In this document: positions 11,298 to 23,219 of the stretch, in pieces | Layout: each line of letters starts with the position of its first letter | Position numbering within the stretch: the first letter of the stretch is position 1 | Origin: Jaenimonas drosophilae | Taxonomy: Eukaryota; Euglenozoa; Kinetoplastea; Trypanosomatida; Trypanosomatidae | Assembly: GCA_030849065.1 (NCBI GenBank) | Contig: JASAON010001623.1 | Coordinates: 1-64,000 of the forward strand | Direction of reading: 5' to 3' | DNA: 64,000 bases | Made by a program: the position numbers and the translations under genes | The notes under the pieces: model-generated | Databases searched by the model: none | Told to the model about the DNA's origin: nothing | The model's input: the letters and a program-made list of their open reading frames with translations, nothing else

Positions 11298-14200
11298 CTC
11301 ACCACGATCCTTCACCGTGTTACAGCGGTGGCAAAATGAGTAGAGATGGAGTGAGTGATGGTGGCGTGGACGAAGAAAACACACACACACACATAAATGC
11401 ACAAGATCAACCTCTTCTTACTGTCTGAGTGAGTTGTGTCTGTATGTGTGTTTGTCTGTGTATGTATCTTCTATGTGTTCCGCTCGTCTCTCCACAGTTG
11501 TACGTCTTCCCTCCATCCAAATTTTTCTGCATCGAGGTTAATGATGAAGGCAGCCAAGTAGGCAGCGGGCATACGTCAGCCACGGCAGTTGTGAGCAGAG
11601 GTGTGCGTGTGGGGGGGAGTACAGATAGGGGGGGAAGGGGTAGGTGGCGAGTGGTGCAGCCAAAACCTGCATCATCACCACGCAGCAAACAACAACAAAA
11701 CGCAACTTCGCTTCACGCGGTAAACGGCACCAAAGTACAGAAGAACAAAGAAGAAAACACTACATCATGAAACAAGCAAACATTCATTCACGCATATCCT
11801 TACTACTCATCAAGCACACACATACACACAACATATGAAAGAAGTGCGTTGGCGGGTGGTAGGTCAGTGCCCTGTTGGTAGCAAGACTCCAATAATGCCC
11901 CCCTCCTCCTTCTACCACATGCATATTGCGTGTGTATGTGTGTATATGATGTTCTCGCGTGATGTGTGCGTGCATGAGTGTGTGTGTTTGTGTGTGCATG
12001 TGTGGTTTGGATGGCGTGTGCGTGCGTGTAGATAGCAAAGGCAAGAGACCTCCTCGCACATATCGTCGGTAAGGCTATTAATTGCGGGAGGAGGAGGAGG
12101 AGGAGAGAGAGAAACAGATGCGTGGTGAGAGAGCCTCGCTGCTCACTGTTGTTTTTTGTTGTTGTTGTTTGTTGCTGCTGCTGCTGATGATGCTGTATGT
12201 ACTACATATGTTCGGATACGTATTGCATCGTTAATGCACCAAGGAAAGAGAAGCAAAACAAAAAGACTGAACGCCAGCTACCCGCAGCAAAACGAACTCA
12301 AAGAAAAAAAATCATACAAAACAAATAACATGAAAAGTACCGTAGCGTTGCCATCATCATGGGGAGTGAGTTCGAGCTTATCCAAGTCGCCAACACCAAC
12401 ACCGATCGCGTGAAAAGAGAACCAACAACAACAAAAAAAAAAGAAGAAAACACAAATAAATCTGAGAAAACGGATGACGAGGACCAAGCAAACGAACCCG
12501 AGATAGAAGTCAGAGAAGAGGGAGGAGGGCTCACGACCAGCTCCTGAGGGAGAAGAAGAAAACAAACAACAGCAAACAAAAAAAACAAAAACATCAATAG
12601 AGTGTGCGTATGTGAATGTGTTTGTTTGTATGTTCGCGTGAGAAAAGGAACGAGGTTGGGACCACGCAAGTAGCACATTGTTGCACTAGTCTAGGCCCCA
12701 CACCACATACCCCCACCTACTACACACATACACGCAAACATACATCAATATACGCAACAACGCCAGCCGCCACTAAATCGTGAGTGGGTGGGCCACTGCC
12801 CATAAACAAAGCATGCACCAGCAGTGAGGTTGGGTAGTAGTGGTGGTAGTAGTGGCACAACGCACAACGAAGTGAGAGATGAGAAAGATTTGGTGTGGGG
12901 GAGTAACTGCACCATGGACTCGTAGGCTAGTGTGGATATGGTTCTCACACACGGCACAACACGGAGGAACGAACAACAACAATAGCACAAGAAGAAGAAG
13001 AAAAGAAGCTGGCACGAAGAGGAGCAGAACGCCCCTACAGTGGAGGCATCGCACATGACCCTCCAACAACCAAACAACCAACAACAGCTCTATTCTGTGT
13101 GCATGGTTGCGGCGCACTTCCTTTTTGCTTAACTTGTTTGGGGGAAAAGGTTGTGTGTGTGTGTGGGAGTGGGTGTGTGTGTACGTGCGTTTGTTTGTTT
13201 TTTTTCATCACGGCAGAGAATGCACTGTGTGGGGTGCTATGAATAGGCTTGTGCAGCGCATCCATCATCTCCACAGGCACAACCATCATGCTGTGGCATT
13301 ACGACAGAGCGCATTATCATCATAAACACAGGAATAGAGAGGAACTTGGGGAGGGAGAAACACATCTCCTACACAAAGCACGAAGCTGACGCTTTCTACA
13401 AATATCAATAAACCACACACACGAGAGCAAGTTCATCCCAAAAAAAAAAGGAAAAAAGGAAAAAACAAATCACCAGAAAACACACACACAAACAAACATA
13501 CCCCGCACCATGCATACATGCGTACCATGGTGGCGCCTAAACCTCAGATAGCTCCCCCCTACACGCACCTCCGCGACAATCATGGCCACGCATGCGTGTT
13601 GCATTAATTCTTTTTTTTCATCTCAAAAAATGAGTGACTCTGAGGGGTGCTGAAGACACATGTGTAAGGGGGTTTTAAAAAGTGAGGAGGTGGTATCATG
13701 GCTTAAATCATGATGAATGTGTGTGTGTGCGTGTGTGTGTGGTGGTGGCAATGTTATAGAGTTGGTGGGTGAGTGAGAGGAAGGTGGCACTGGTTGCAGC
13801 CCTCCTCCAAAACCAACGATGCACGGCGCAGATCTATTTACTCCACTGCCGACTTGAAGCATACAGCGAGAGGGAGTTGGGCTCACACAGCAAAACACAA
13901 AAGAAAAAGATGAAAAAAAGAAAAGAAAAAAAAGAACGTACGAAGGGAAGCTTTGTAGCTCCTTTCCTTGTTGCCCATACAACGGTGTGGGGGGAGTAGA
14001 TAGGCCATGCTAGTGATGCACGTCGTGAAGAGGAAAACACGTAGAGGAGGTGGGGGTGGAGAGAGAGAGAGAGCATCAACAGACGCAAATTTGTGTGTGT
14101 GTGTGTGTGTGTGTGTTTCAGCCTCTGGCATCATGACTGCACAGCCATTGGGAGGCATAATACAAACACAACTACTCGCGCTGTGGGTTGGCCCACAGTG

Positions 14201-14817
14201 CAAACAAAAAAAAACTCATCCATACAACCCACATCACTCAGCAGCCAGAACCAATCTATCGCTTTCCACGTACACGAACACAGAAAGAGAGAGAGAGGGA
14301 GAGGGGTGCGTGTAGAAAAAGAAAGGGAGATGTGCCGGAGTGATATGATCCTACTCCTACTACGCTACACTGCAGCTACAAAAAGAACGCCCATATCCAT
14401 CCAGAAGCATTGATAAAAAAAAGTATATTATTATTATGGCCTCAAGCACATTAATGTGTGTGCAATTGCTTATGTCTTGTGCGTGTGTGTGTGTTGTGTG
14501 TGTGGCTATCACATTATTGGGAGAAAACAACTTTTTGTGGATGGAGAGGGTAGAGAGGCACACGGATAGATCATGTAGCAAGAGAAGAATAGCCAAAACA
14601 AAAACGAAAACAACGAACAACGAACTGAGAAAAAACAAAAAGACGGACGAACAAAGATCGCAAACGGTAAAAACGCGCACAAAGCAGAACAGCAAATCAC
14701 AAATCGGAAAGAAAAAAAAATGGAGATCCTGCAGAACATATAGAAATTAGCCCATTAAACAACCAACAACAACGAAAAAGAAAATGAACTCGTCAAGACC
14801 ATCCGGAAACAAACTAA

Positions 14818-14906
14818 GGGCATCAAACTACAACAAAAAAAAGCGTATGTGTATTATATATCACGGGCATCAAACAACAACAACAAAAGCGTATGTGTAT
14901 TATATA
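14818..14906. repeat. Tandem duplication with 47-bp period
   Basis: Two direct copies, 14818-14860 and 14865-14906, each running from GGGCATCAAAC through an AC-rich middle to GCGTATGTGTATTATATA. The last 18 bases are identical; the copies differ by a few bases in the CAA/A-rich middle. It is the clearest non-microsatellite repeat in the gap. Confidence 0.85.
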
Positions 14907-17900
14907 ACGTCTGTAGATGGATTTAGAACAGCTTGAGATGGAGAACAACAGGCAGGAAGCAGGGAGGGGAGGGGGGGGGGCATGGAGTGGAGCGCGCGAT
15001 AAGAGCTACACGGGGGAGCATCAACACACATGAATTGTGTGCGTGTGTGTGTGCGTGTGTGTGTGCGTTGGCCGATAATTCCAGGCAAGCGCCTATACGG
15101 CAGAAACATGCACGGCACAAGAACAGCAACAGCAAGGAAAGCAAAAAGGCCAGCCAACGTCGAGCGCCGTCGAAGCGAAGAAGGGAGCAGAGAGAGAGAG
15201 GGGGGAAGGGGGTTTGGTCAGCACGACAGATAATCACACTCGGTTAACGTCTATTTTCCCACAACCAAATGAACATGAAAAAAAAGAGCAAAAAAAAAGC
15301 ACAACAACAAAAACAGGGAACAACAACAAAAGAACAACATGAACTCACAGAAAAAAAAAAGGAGCAAAGAAAGAAACAACAACAAAAAAAACAAGGGGGG
15401 AAAAACAGGGAAAAATACCCTAGAGACTCTTTGTATGTTTATCCAACCAACTCTCTCCACACTCACTCCGTGTATGTAGTCGTATGTACGCGAAGCGAGC
15501 AAACAAAGACACGAAGGCAAACAACGAACAAGGAAGAGGAGGAGCACCATCATCAACGTTGGGGGAGAGCAGCGTGTGTTGTTTGATGATGTTCTCGTTT
15601 CTGAATACAAAAAAAATGCGGGGAGGGAGGATATGCAGCAGCTCATCTTCTGATACACTCAGAGTGAAGGGGAGAGGTTGGGGGAAAAAGAAAACAAGAA
15701 GAGTGCAACGAAGAACAAGGAAGGTCGTGTGCAAGCCCGCCACCTATCGTATAGATGCGGGATATATGGAGATAGCCCCAATGGTTCGATATAGAACATG
15801 TGCCAATGTATACTCGCATGTGCGACTAAGAGAGTAACGAAGCAAGGAAACAAACAACACATCATCAAAACAAAAAAAAAGACAGGAAGGAAGAAGAAAA
15901 GAAAAAAAAACAGTCACCTGACGAAGAAGACACTCGGATAGTTTTTTTTTTCGGAGCTTGTTGTGGCTATATGGTTGGAGAGAGGGGCAGGTGTAGCTCC
16001 CACACCTCCTGCATCCCCATCGTGTGTGAGCTCAGCCATCCCACCTGCTGTGTTTCACACATCCACAACACGTACATCGCACGCGAATGAAAACAGAGTG
16101 GTTGGTACGTCTCAAAGTCTCATGGTACGAAAACAGAGCAATGAGGATGGTTGGAGCTGCTCACACGAACGGGGGGAGAACGCCAACTCCTTCTTTAACA
16201 CGGAAGAAGAAACAAGGAAGAAGCAAAACAACAAAAAAAAGAAGTAAAACGAACGAACGAACGACATCGGAACAAACCAAAACAACATGTTAGGTCGAGG
16301 GGGTGTGTGACAGAACAGGAGGAAGGGAGCAATGACGTGTGTTTGTGCCAAACATCATTCATGAAGAGGGAGTAGAAGGGTAAGTGGGGGGGGGCCTATA
16401 ATCGTGGAGTGGGGGAGGAGGAAGTGGGGGTGCGAAGCACAAACACACAGGAAAGCGGCAGCGTTTTTTTTGTTGTTGTTGTTGTTTCTTTCTCACGTTG
16501 GCCTCTTTGGTTGTTTCCCTTCTTCTTCATTCACTCGAATCTCTCACTTCTTCTCCGCGGCATCGCGGATGAAGAATGGGATGAGCAAAATGGGTGCATA
16601 TCTGTGTCCGTGTCGGTGTTTCTGCGCGCGTGTGGAGGGGCTGGTCCAGTACAGCAGCGTTAATCAGAGCAGAAACGGCAACGGCAAACAAACAAAAACA
16701 AACAAAACACGAAGAACAACAACAGAAAAGGAAAAAAGAAAAAGAAAAAAAAAAGAAGGAAGTGGCAGCGGTCATATACATATAGAAGGAAAGAAAAACA
16801 AAAGAAGAAACATAAATGGAAGCAGTGTGTACAACGGTGTGGAGGCAACGAACAACCCTGCAGCGGGAGGAGCGGGAGAACCGGCAAAGCAGCCCTAGCA
16901 AGCAAAAGCAAAGAAAAACAAGCCAACCCAGCCATTTTTACCCAGCCTGCATATTGGCAAGAGGAACACTCTTAAGCTCGGAATTCATTTCCCGTCAGGA
17001 AGCAACGAAGGGATGAGGTTGTGAGGTACGTAGGTGTGGCGTGTGGCGGAGCGATGGAGCTCTCTCCTTTGTGCCACCTCTCCTCGTCTTCGGCTCCCCC
17101 TCCCCCTCACTCAGAACGGAAGAAGAAGGAAAAATGAAAAAAAAACAAGAAAACCCCAACGAAAAATTCCGCAGCTCCAACGAAAAAAAACCCTCAGTCC
17201 AACCTCACATGGCATGCTGCATTTTCTTTTTCTTGCACCCACAGCCAAAAAAAAAAAAGCACGTGCATAGTACATGAGCGAGGAAAAGAAGAAAGAGGGG
17301 GGGAGAACGGAGAAATGGTGTGATGGACTACAGCCGCCGCTCGTCAACCCATGCGCGTGGGGGGCAAAACAGCAGCATCGTCCTGTGGTTATAAACCTCG
17401 AAGAAGTGTGTAGGTGAAAAGCGCTCTCTCTTGCCGTAGCTTGCCGGTAGTGGTGGACGTCTGTTGTTGGCGTGCGTTGAATCTTCTAAATCTTTTCTTT
17501 TCTTTTCTCTTATGTGTTCGTCCAAAATCTTGTGTGCGTGTGAGCGAGTGAGCGAGGGTGTTTTCACTTTTTTTTGCTCTTTTTCTTTTATTATTTTTTT
17601 TTTGCGCGCATGCGTTGTTAGCAGTGTGTGCGTGTGTGTGCGTCCAGCACGTCATTGGTAGGGGGGGCACGAAAAATGAATAGCCGCGGGTGAGAAGCAT
17701 TCACCCAGATTCATCGCAATCCCCATCGCGCGGGAGATGGGAATAGGAGAGAAGGAGAACATTTCAACGTGGTGCATAGGCAAGACAAACACGGAACGCA
17801 ACACGAGAAGGAAAAAAAAGGGAAAACAAACTTAGCCAACAGAGGAACATAAGCGAACAAAATACTATATATGAATGTTGAAGAAAAAAAAAAGCAAGAA

Positions 17901-18256
17901 AAACAGTCGTGTTGTAGTAGTCGCCCACTTTGGTGCGGCGGTCCTCTCTTCACGGCAGCCTGAAGCATGCTACATGCATCATCTTCATCTCTCTCCTCTC
18001 CATACTTCTCTCTCATCTCCCTCTCTTCCCTCTCCGATTCACTCACATGGTCATGGAACTCTGGCAGCGTTTATTCTCCTCCGCACTCCCTTCCTCTTCT
18101 CTTTTCTGGCAATCACCACAAAAAAGAGAGAGAGGGTTAAGAGGGGAGAGAGGTGTGCGTGTGTGTGTGTGTGTGTGTGTTGCGTGTGTTGCGTGTGAGT
18201 ACCTCAACGTGTGCGTCGTCTTCCTCGTCAAAGCCCCCCTCTCCCGTTCCCAAGAC

Positions 18257-21019
18257 TCACAGCTGATTCTGTGGTGGACGAGCGAATTGATGCTTCTCCT
18301 CTGCTGGTGGTGTCCAGTACTGCAGGTAGCATGGCGTGGGAGAGGCGCTGTTGGCGTCAAGCATCAGCCCTCGTGGTGCGGGAACGAAGCCTGGGTGTGG
18401 GCCCGATGATTGGTTTGCAGCAATCAGAATGCTGGAGCCAGGGGCCATCCTTGCCACAGAGAATGGATGATGCACCAGTCCAGCCGTGGAGCTGGATGGG
18501 GCGGCCTCCATGAAGGCGGTGGATTGGAAGACGGGCTGCAACTCAGAGACGTCCATGGTGAAGCAGCTCTCTGAGTTGGCCGTGGAGCTGTACTCACGTG
18601 GGCGTGTGGGGTCGGAGAAATCAGCCGTGGTGGTGTTGGCGTTGGGGTAAGGCATAAACTTCAGCCCGGTGGATGGCATCTCCTTCGCCGGAGCAAAGCT
18701 CGCCACGCTTGTGTTGGTCATAGTTTCCATGGGCCCGTAACTCACCGGGGCGGAGCTCATGCTGCTGTTGATGTTGCTGCTGCTCCCCGCGTTGGAAACA
18801 GGGAGGTGGTGGCCGGTGCCGAGGTGGTTCGGATTGGCTGCGCCATTCATCATGGCGGGCGGGTGTGGTGCGCCGAGGCCACCACTGCCCCCACCACTCC
18901 CCGCCACCCCAACCGCGGATGGATTCGAGCCTCCATCCATCATGACGGGTATCACGCACATGGCGCCACTTCCCCCGCTGCCAACCGGGGCAGGATTCAC
19001 CATGGATGCGGTTCCCAACATCAAGCCCGCATAGCTGCCCGAGGCCGTCGCCGAGCCTGGGGCAAGCGGGGCGGAGTAGAAGCTTGAGCTTGCCCCACGG
19101 AAGGGTCCATCGTACTGCGGCATGATGATGTACTTGGTGGCCTCCCCAACCCCGCCGGCTCCGGGAGGGTTGAGGTTGCTTCCGGCACTCATGATGGCGG
19201 GGAGCTGGCCAGTGGAGGCGGGCAAAAAGATGCCGCTGCCTGAGTGCGTCATGCCGGGTTGCGGGGGTGCTCCACCTCCTCCGGTGGCTGGGGTGCCTGG
19301 GGTGCTGAGTACGTAGGTGGGCAGCTGCACCGGAGAGCCAAGCGGCCCGCTATGAACCCCAGTGAGGTGCATGGGCGAGGAAAGGGCATAGGCGGCGTTG
19401 GTGTTGCTGTTGTTGTTGTTGGTGTTGTGTGGTGGCTGTTGGAGTTGGTCTGGGCTAAGTAAGGAAAGCATCTGCGACTGGCAAGAGCTGTCGGCGCTGG
19501 CGTTTTTGCTGTGGCGTGAAGGACGGGCCCCACCACTTCCTGAGGTGGAGCCGGCGCTGTCCGATGAGTGGCCAGCAGCAGCCATGGGTGGTGCGTACTT
19601 GCTGTAGGGCTCGAGCTCATGTGTCTTGAGGTAGTTGAGAAGGTGTTTGCCTGAGTTGGAGCGGCCAATGGAGTTGAGGCTCGGCTGAATCGCCCACCAA
19701 ATCCTGGCACGTTGTTCCTGGTTGGCCACCCCAATCAGACGCTTCACAACATAGTTGCCATAGCCATCCTTCATGAGGGTAACGAGGTAGTTCCCGCAGT
19801 GGCCAATGGGCCGGCTGAGCTCGGCAATGAGGCCATCGCGCTCTTCTTGGGTGGTGTGGGAGCACACCCGCTCCGCCACATTGCTGGCGAACTTGCTTCG
19901 TGCGTGGGCATAAAACTGGGGCAGCAGCTGCTCCACCATCGCCGCACGAATGTCCTCCGGGGCGTTGGCCAGGGCATGCTGCACCACAAAGTTGCCGTAC
20001 TCATGCACGGCAAACTGGTTTAGTCGGTCGAGGACGCCACAGAGCATGGGGCGTACGTTGATGGAGTCCTCCTTCACACACGTCTCGAAGATCTTCTGCA
20101 GCACACGGCAGCCAAAGATGTGGAGGGCGAGGTCTGGCAAACGCGGCAAAAACGCATCAATGATGAGCTGGCTGTTGGATGGGAGAACCTCCACCATCTT
20201 CTGCACCACGTGGTTGGCGTGCTGATCAAAGACGCAATCCACGAGGCAGCTATCCAGCTCATGCACCAGCCGCTGCACCTCCGCCGAGGGAAGACGCTCA
20301 AGAGCCTTCTGAATCACTCGGCAGCCGTACTCGTGGAAGGAGTAGGCCCGCATGCGTCCTTGCACCGACTGCACCAGCATCGCCGTCATGCTAGAAGGAA
20401 AGCTCGGATCTCCCGAACGCTCCCCTTCGTGCACAGAATCAAACACTTTTTGCACGACGTAGTTGGCGTAGATGTCTGTGGCGAGGGTGTGAAAATTATC
20501 CACGACTTCGTGAATCACCACCTGCACGTTGCGCCAATCCTCAAGCATTCGCTGCATCGCATGGCTGAACTCCTTGTCCGTGGAGAGCGAGACAACACTT
20601 CCTCGAACAGCATTTACACCACCGAGCGCAACCGCATTCACTCGGCCCGCCGCGGCGTTGGACGGCGTTGCTGTTGGCCGGTGCGGAGATGAGAAGGAGG
20701 TGTTGGGGGAGCCCAGCTGCACGCCACCGACTGAGGCTGGCACAAACACCGTACACGGCGGGGAACCTGGTTGGGTAAGGTTGGCGGTTTGTTGGCTGCC
20801 AAGGCTGGCACCGCCATGCATGGGGCCCAACGGCATGGAGGATGCCAGTGTGGGGGGCTGGGCGTGGCTGGTAGCGACTGCACCGCTGGGCGGCTCTCGC
20901 CACCAGAACTGAGCCGCGTGTTCCTCCACCGTTGTTGTAGTGGCTCCAGCGGCAGCAACGTGTGTGCCGATCCGCTGGATATTCGTTGCGGATGATGGGT
21001 CCTTGGATGGATGAATCAT
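18257..21019 (-). CDS. Pumilio/PUF-family RNA-binding protein
   Basis: 920 residues. A Pumilio homology domain spans about 150-465, with recognition helices SHAMQ (repeat 1, about 152), NYVVQ (186), CRVIQ (233), NHVVQ (269), CRVLQ (304), NFVVQ (343), SNVAE (379) and NYVVK (422), then a degenerate capping repeat (GKHLLNYL, about 457). In the known PUF code, S/C with Q reads A, N with Q reads U, and S with E reads G. Repeats 1-7 therefore predict GUAUAUA after the first base, close to the classical UGUAUAUA; repeat 8 has Lys where Gln is usual. PUF proteins bind 3' UTRs and control mRNA decay or translation, mostly in the cytoplasm. The N-terminal 150 residues and the long C-terminal tail (about 470-920; Gly, Ser, Pro, Asn and Met rich) are low complexity. 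The family is certain; the particular kinetoplastid PUF number is not. Confidence 0.95.
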   Translation of the reverse strand: MIHPSKDPSSATNIQRIGTHVAAAGATTTTVEEHAAQFWWREPPSGAVATSHAQPPTLASSMPLGPMHGGASLGSQQTANLTQPGSPPCTVFVPASVGGVQLGSPNTSFSSPHRPTATPSNAAAGRVNAVALGGVNAVRGSVVSLSTDKEFSHAMQRMLEDWRNVQVVIHEVVDNFHTLATDIYANYVVQKVFDSVHEGERSGDPSFPSSMTAMLVQSVQGRMRAYSFHEYGCRVIQKALERLPSAEVQRLVHELDSCLVDCVFDQHANHVVQKMVEVLPSNSQLIIDAFLPRLPDLALHIFGCRVLQKIFETCVKEDSINVRPMLCGVLDRLNQFAVHEYGNFVVQHALANAPEDIRAAMVEQLLPQFYAHARSKFASNVAERVCSHTTQEERDGLIAELSRPIGHCGNYLVTLMKDGYGNYVVKRLIGVANQEQRARIWWAIQPSLNSIGRSNSGKHLLNYLKTHELEPYSKYAPPMAAAGHSSDSAGSTSGSGGARPSRHSKNASADSSCQSQMLSLLSPDQLQQPPHNTNNNNSNTNAAYALSSPMHLTGVHSGPLGSPVQLPTYVLSTPGTPATGGGGAPPQPGMTHSGSGIFLPASTGQLPAIMSAGSNLNPPGAGGVGEATKYIIMPQYDGPFRGASSSFYSAPLAPGSATASGSYAGLMLGTASMVNPAPVGSGGSGAMCVIPVMMDGGSNPSAVGVAGSGGGSGGLGAPHPPAMMNGAANPNHLGTGHHLPVSNAGSSSNINSSMSSAPVSYGPMETMTNTSVASFAPAKEMPSTGLKFMPYPNANTTTADFSDPTRPREYSSTANSESCFTMDVSELQPVFQSTAFMEAAPSSSTAGLVHHPFSVARMAPGSSILIAANQSSGPHPGFVPAPRGLMLDANSASPTPCYLQYWTPPAEEKHQFARPPQNQL

Positions 21020-22712
21020 CTACCACGAATGATGCAGTCTGCCTCAAATAGAAGAAGCGGGCTGCCTAAATGCTGGTGTTGGTTGTATCAGTAGGATGGG
21101 GTTGATAAGGTGGAGTGGCGCCAGGAGCTGGGAGAAGAGAGGACTGTGTGGGAAAGAGGAACGTACCAATCGGCGGAACACAGGAGGAGCGTGAGTGAGA
21201 AGAGTTGGGGAAGGTTATGAAACAGCACAACCACCCAAGCCTTAAGCGTAGATTGCCCTGGAGTACTCTCCTTCTGGTTGTTGTTGTTTTGTCCTATCTC
21301 TTCTTCTCTGTTCAAGCTGCTGCTCTGCGTGTGTGCCGCTGTTGTTGTTGTTGTTGTTGTTGTTGTTGTGTGTGTATCCCGTCGAGGCCAAGTCGAGCGA
21401 AGAGGTCGTGTAGCACGCAAGTGAGCTAGAATACTAGTTGATGCTCACACAAGTACGTTGGTTGTAGTTCAACAACAAAAGAGGATAAAAATTTGTTTGT
21501 GTTTGTGTTTGGATTAAGTTTGGCCCTTGTTCGGATATGATTGTAGCTGTGCGCGCGCGAGAGGGATGTCTGGCTCCACTGCTTACTCTAACGCCAACCG
21601 TCGGCGTGTCTGTGGGGCGAGCGCGCGCGGGAGGGAGGGGGTAGTTGGTTGAGTGGGGGGAGGGAAAAGGGGTGGTGGTGCTTGCACGAGTACAGAGAAG
21701 CTCACAAGCGTGGTTCCTGCTCCAAAAAAAAAAACGTGTGTGTGTGCTGCGCAGGGGGTAAGCGTCGTGGCCGCCCAGGGAGGATTGAGTGGGTTGGCTG
21801 GATAATCAGCAATCCCGTGGTGGTGGTGGTGGTGGTGAAGGAGCCTGTTAACCCCCCAAAGAAAGTGTGGCCGTTCCCCCTTTGTGTGCTACCACGTCAG
21901 TGTCAGTGGTACTCAACGCCAAACTTTGTTTAGTGTGGGTAGAACGAGTTGAGTGATGTGTACGTGGGGGGGGTATCGAGCCTTCACGAGGGCAGCAAGC
22001 AAGCTACTTCTTTTGTGTGTGGGTGGGGCGGGTGTGGTTCTTTGTACGGTGCCGTGCGATACGCGATCAGCGGCGTCGTTGCCTTCACAGAAGCCCAGCC
22101 AAAATCAAGTGTTGGTGTTAAGAGCTACTTCTCTCGATGTTATGCACCACCAACCAGTCCTGGATTCCAGGATGTAGGTGTGGGTGTGGGTGGGTGCGTG
22201 TGTGGATATGATGGATAATGATTGCGTGTGGGTAGTTCCAGCAAGTATGGATCCCCACAGGTAGCTCACAGCAGCTATCTGAGTGTTGTTTTTTGACGTG
22301 TTCCTGTGTTGTGTTCCTTTCACAGCAAAAACAGATCTGCTCTCAAATGATCAGGCACACACACTCACTCTCCACCCAGAAGTAAGTGGAAAACTAGAGT
22401 GTTTTATGTGTGTGTGTGTGTGCGTACAAGTTGTTGTGGAGGAAAAAAATGTGTGGAGCAAACAGACAGTTTGAGGGGGCTTCTGTGGGTTAAAACATGA
22501 AGGAAAGTGCAGGGTCGAAGCCAAGAAAGAAAGCGAAGTGTGAGAGTGAAGAGTACATGAGTAAGCAGCGTATGCAGGGCACCAACACACGGTTATAACC
22601 ACATGCATTGGGAAGCAAGACGAAACAACAATTTTTTTGTTTGTTTTTTTTTATTTGGCATTCATTACTTCAAACAAGAACGAAAATGACCTCTTCTGGT
22701 TGGATGTTGATC
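21020..22712. other. Intergenic region between PUF and eL34
   Basis: No believable gene. It holds the 3' flank of eL34 and the leader of PUF, a (GTT)9 run at 21341-21368, a GT-rich stretch, and two similar GC-rich segments (GCGCGCGCGAGAGGG near 21552 and a related one near 21620). Composition is more GC-rich than in the other gaps. Confidence 0.6.
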
Positions 22713-23219
22713 CTACTTCTTCACGAGCTTCGCACCGACGGGAGCGCGGGCCTTGTTCATGGGCTTCTTGGCCGCGGGCTTCTTGCCAATAGACTTGCCG
22801 GTGGCCTTCTTGATCATGGCGTTCTGCTTCTCCTGCTTGTTCTTCTTCTTGTTGGCAGCGCGCTTCTTGCTGTGCTGGAACTTGGCGTGGGCGGCCAGGG
22901 CCTTCTTCACGATGCGCTGCTCCTCAATGAGGAAGGCGCGCACAACACGGTCGCGAACCTGTTCGTGGCTGAGCACACCACCGTAGGGGCGGGAAACGCT
23001 CTTCTCGTGGCGGGAGGCGAGGCGGGCATCAATGTGGCGGAGAGCCTTGGTGCCGGCGAGGCGCTTGTGGCCAAGAACCCATGGGGTGTGGATACCCTGG
23101 GAACGCTTGGCGCGCTTCTGCATGACGAGCTTGTTGCCCGGGGTGCGGACCATCTTCATGCGGTTTCCGCGGGTCGCATAGTGCATGCGGCGGCGGTAGG
23201 ACACACGAGGGCAGGACAT
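22713..23219 (-). CDS. RPL34: 60S ribosomal protein eL34
   Basis: 168 residues, starting MSCPRVSYRRRMHYATRGNR, a close match to kinetoplastid eL34. It is a component of the large cytosolic ribosomal subunit. The conserved core (residues 1-118) includes the RTPGNKLV segment and the LSHEQVRDRVVRAFL helix. A basic Lys/Ala-rich tail of about 50 residues (GKKPAAKKPMNKAR and onward) follows; such tails are common in kinetoplastid ribosomal proteins. The longer open frame upstream (to 23429) is rejected because the family start is at 23219 and probable splice acceptors lie just before it. The stop is TAG. Only one copy is seen. Confidence 0.96.
   Translation of the reverse strand: MSCPRVSYRRRMHYATRGNRMKMVRTPGNKLVMQKRAKRSQGIHTPWVLGHKRLAGTKALRHIDARLASRHEKSVSRPYGGVLSHEQVRDRVVRAFLIEEQRIVKKALAAHAKFQHSKKRAANKKKNKQEKQNAMIKKATGKSIGKKPAAKKPMNKARAPVGAKLVKK

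Larger units (their letters stand above)
6328..18256. other. 11.9 kb gene-free region downstream of the PUF gene
   Basis: No convincing gene on either strand. The longest open frame (complement 6705-7598, 297 codons) and the others translate to His-Thr, Phe/Leu, Lys or Asn/Gln runs without domain character. The region is full of A-runs of 8-11 nt on the plus strand next to GAA/GAAA repeats (for example 10618-10627, 11040-11050, 13440-13449). In a minus-strand transcript these are pyrimidine tracts of the kind used for splicing and polyadenylation. It also holds GT and GTT repeats, an ATC run, a 47-bp tandem duplication (14818-14906) and G-rich clusters. No tRNA box pair or spliced-leader sequence was recognised. 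It may be a giant PUF 3' UTR, non-coding transcripts, or both. Confidence 0.6.
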
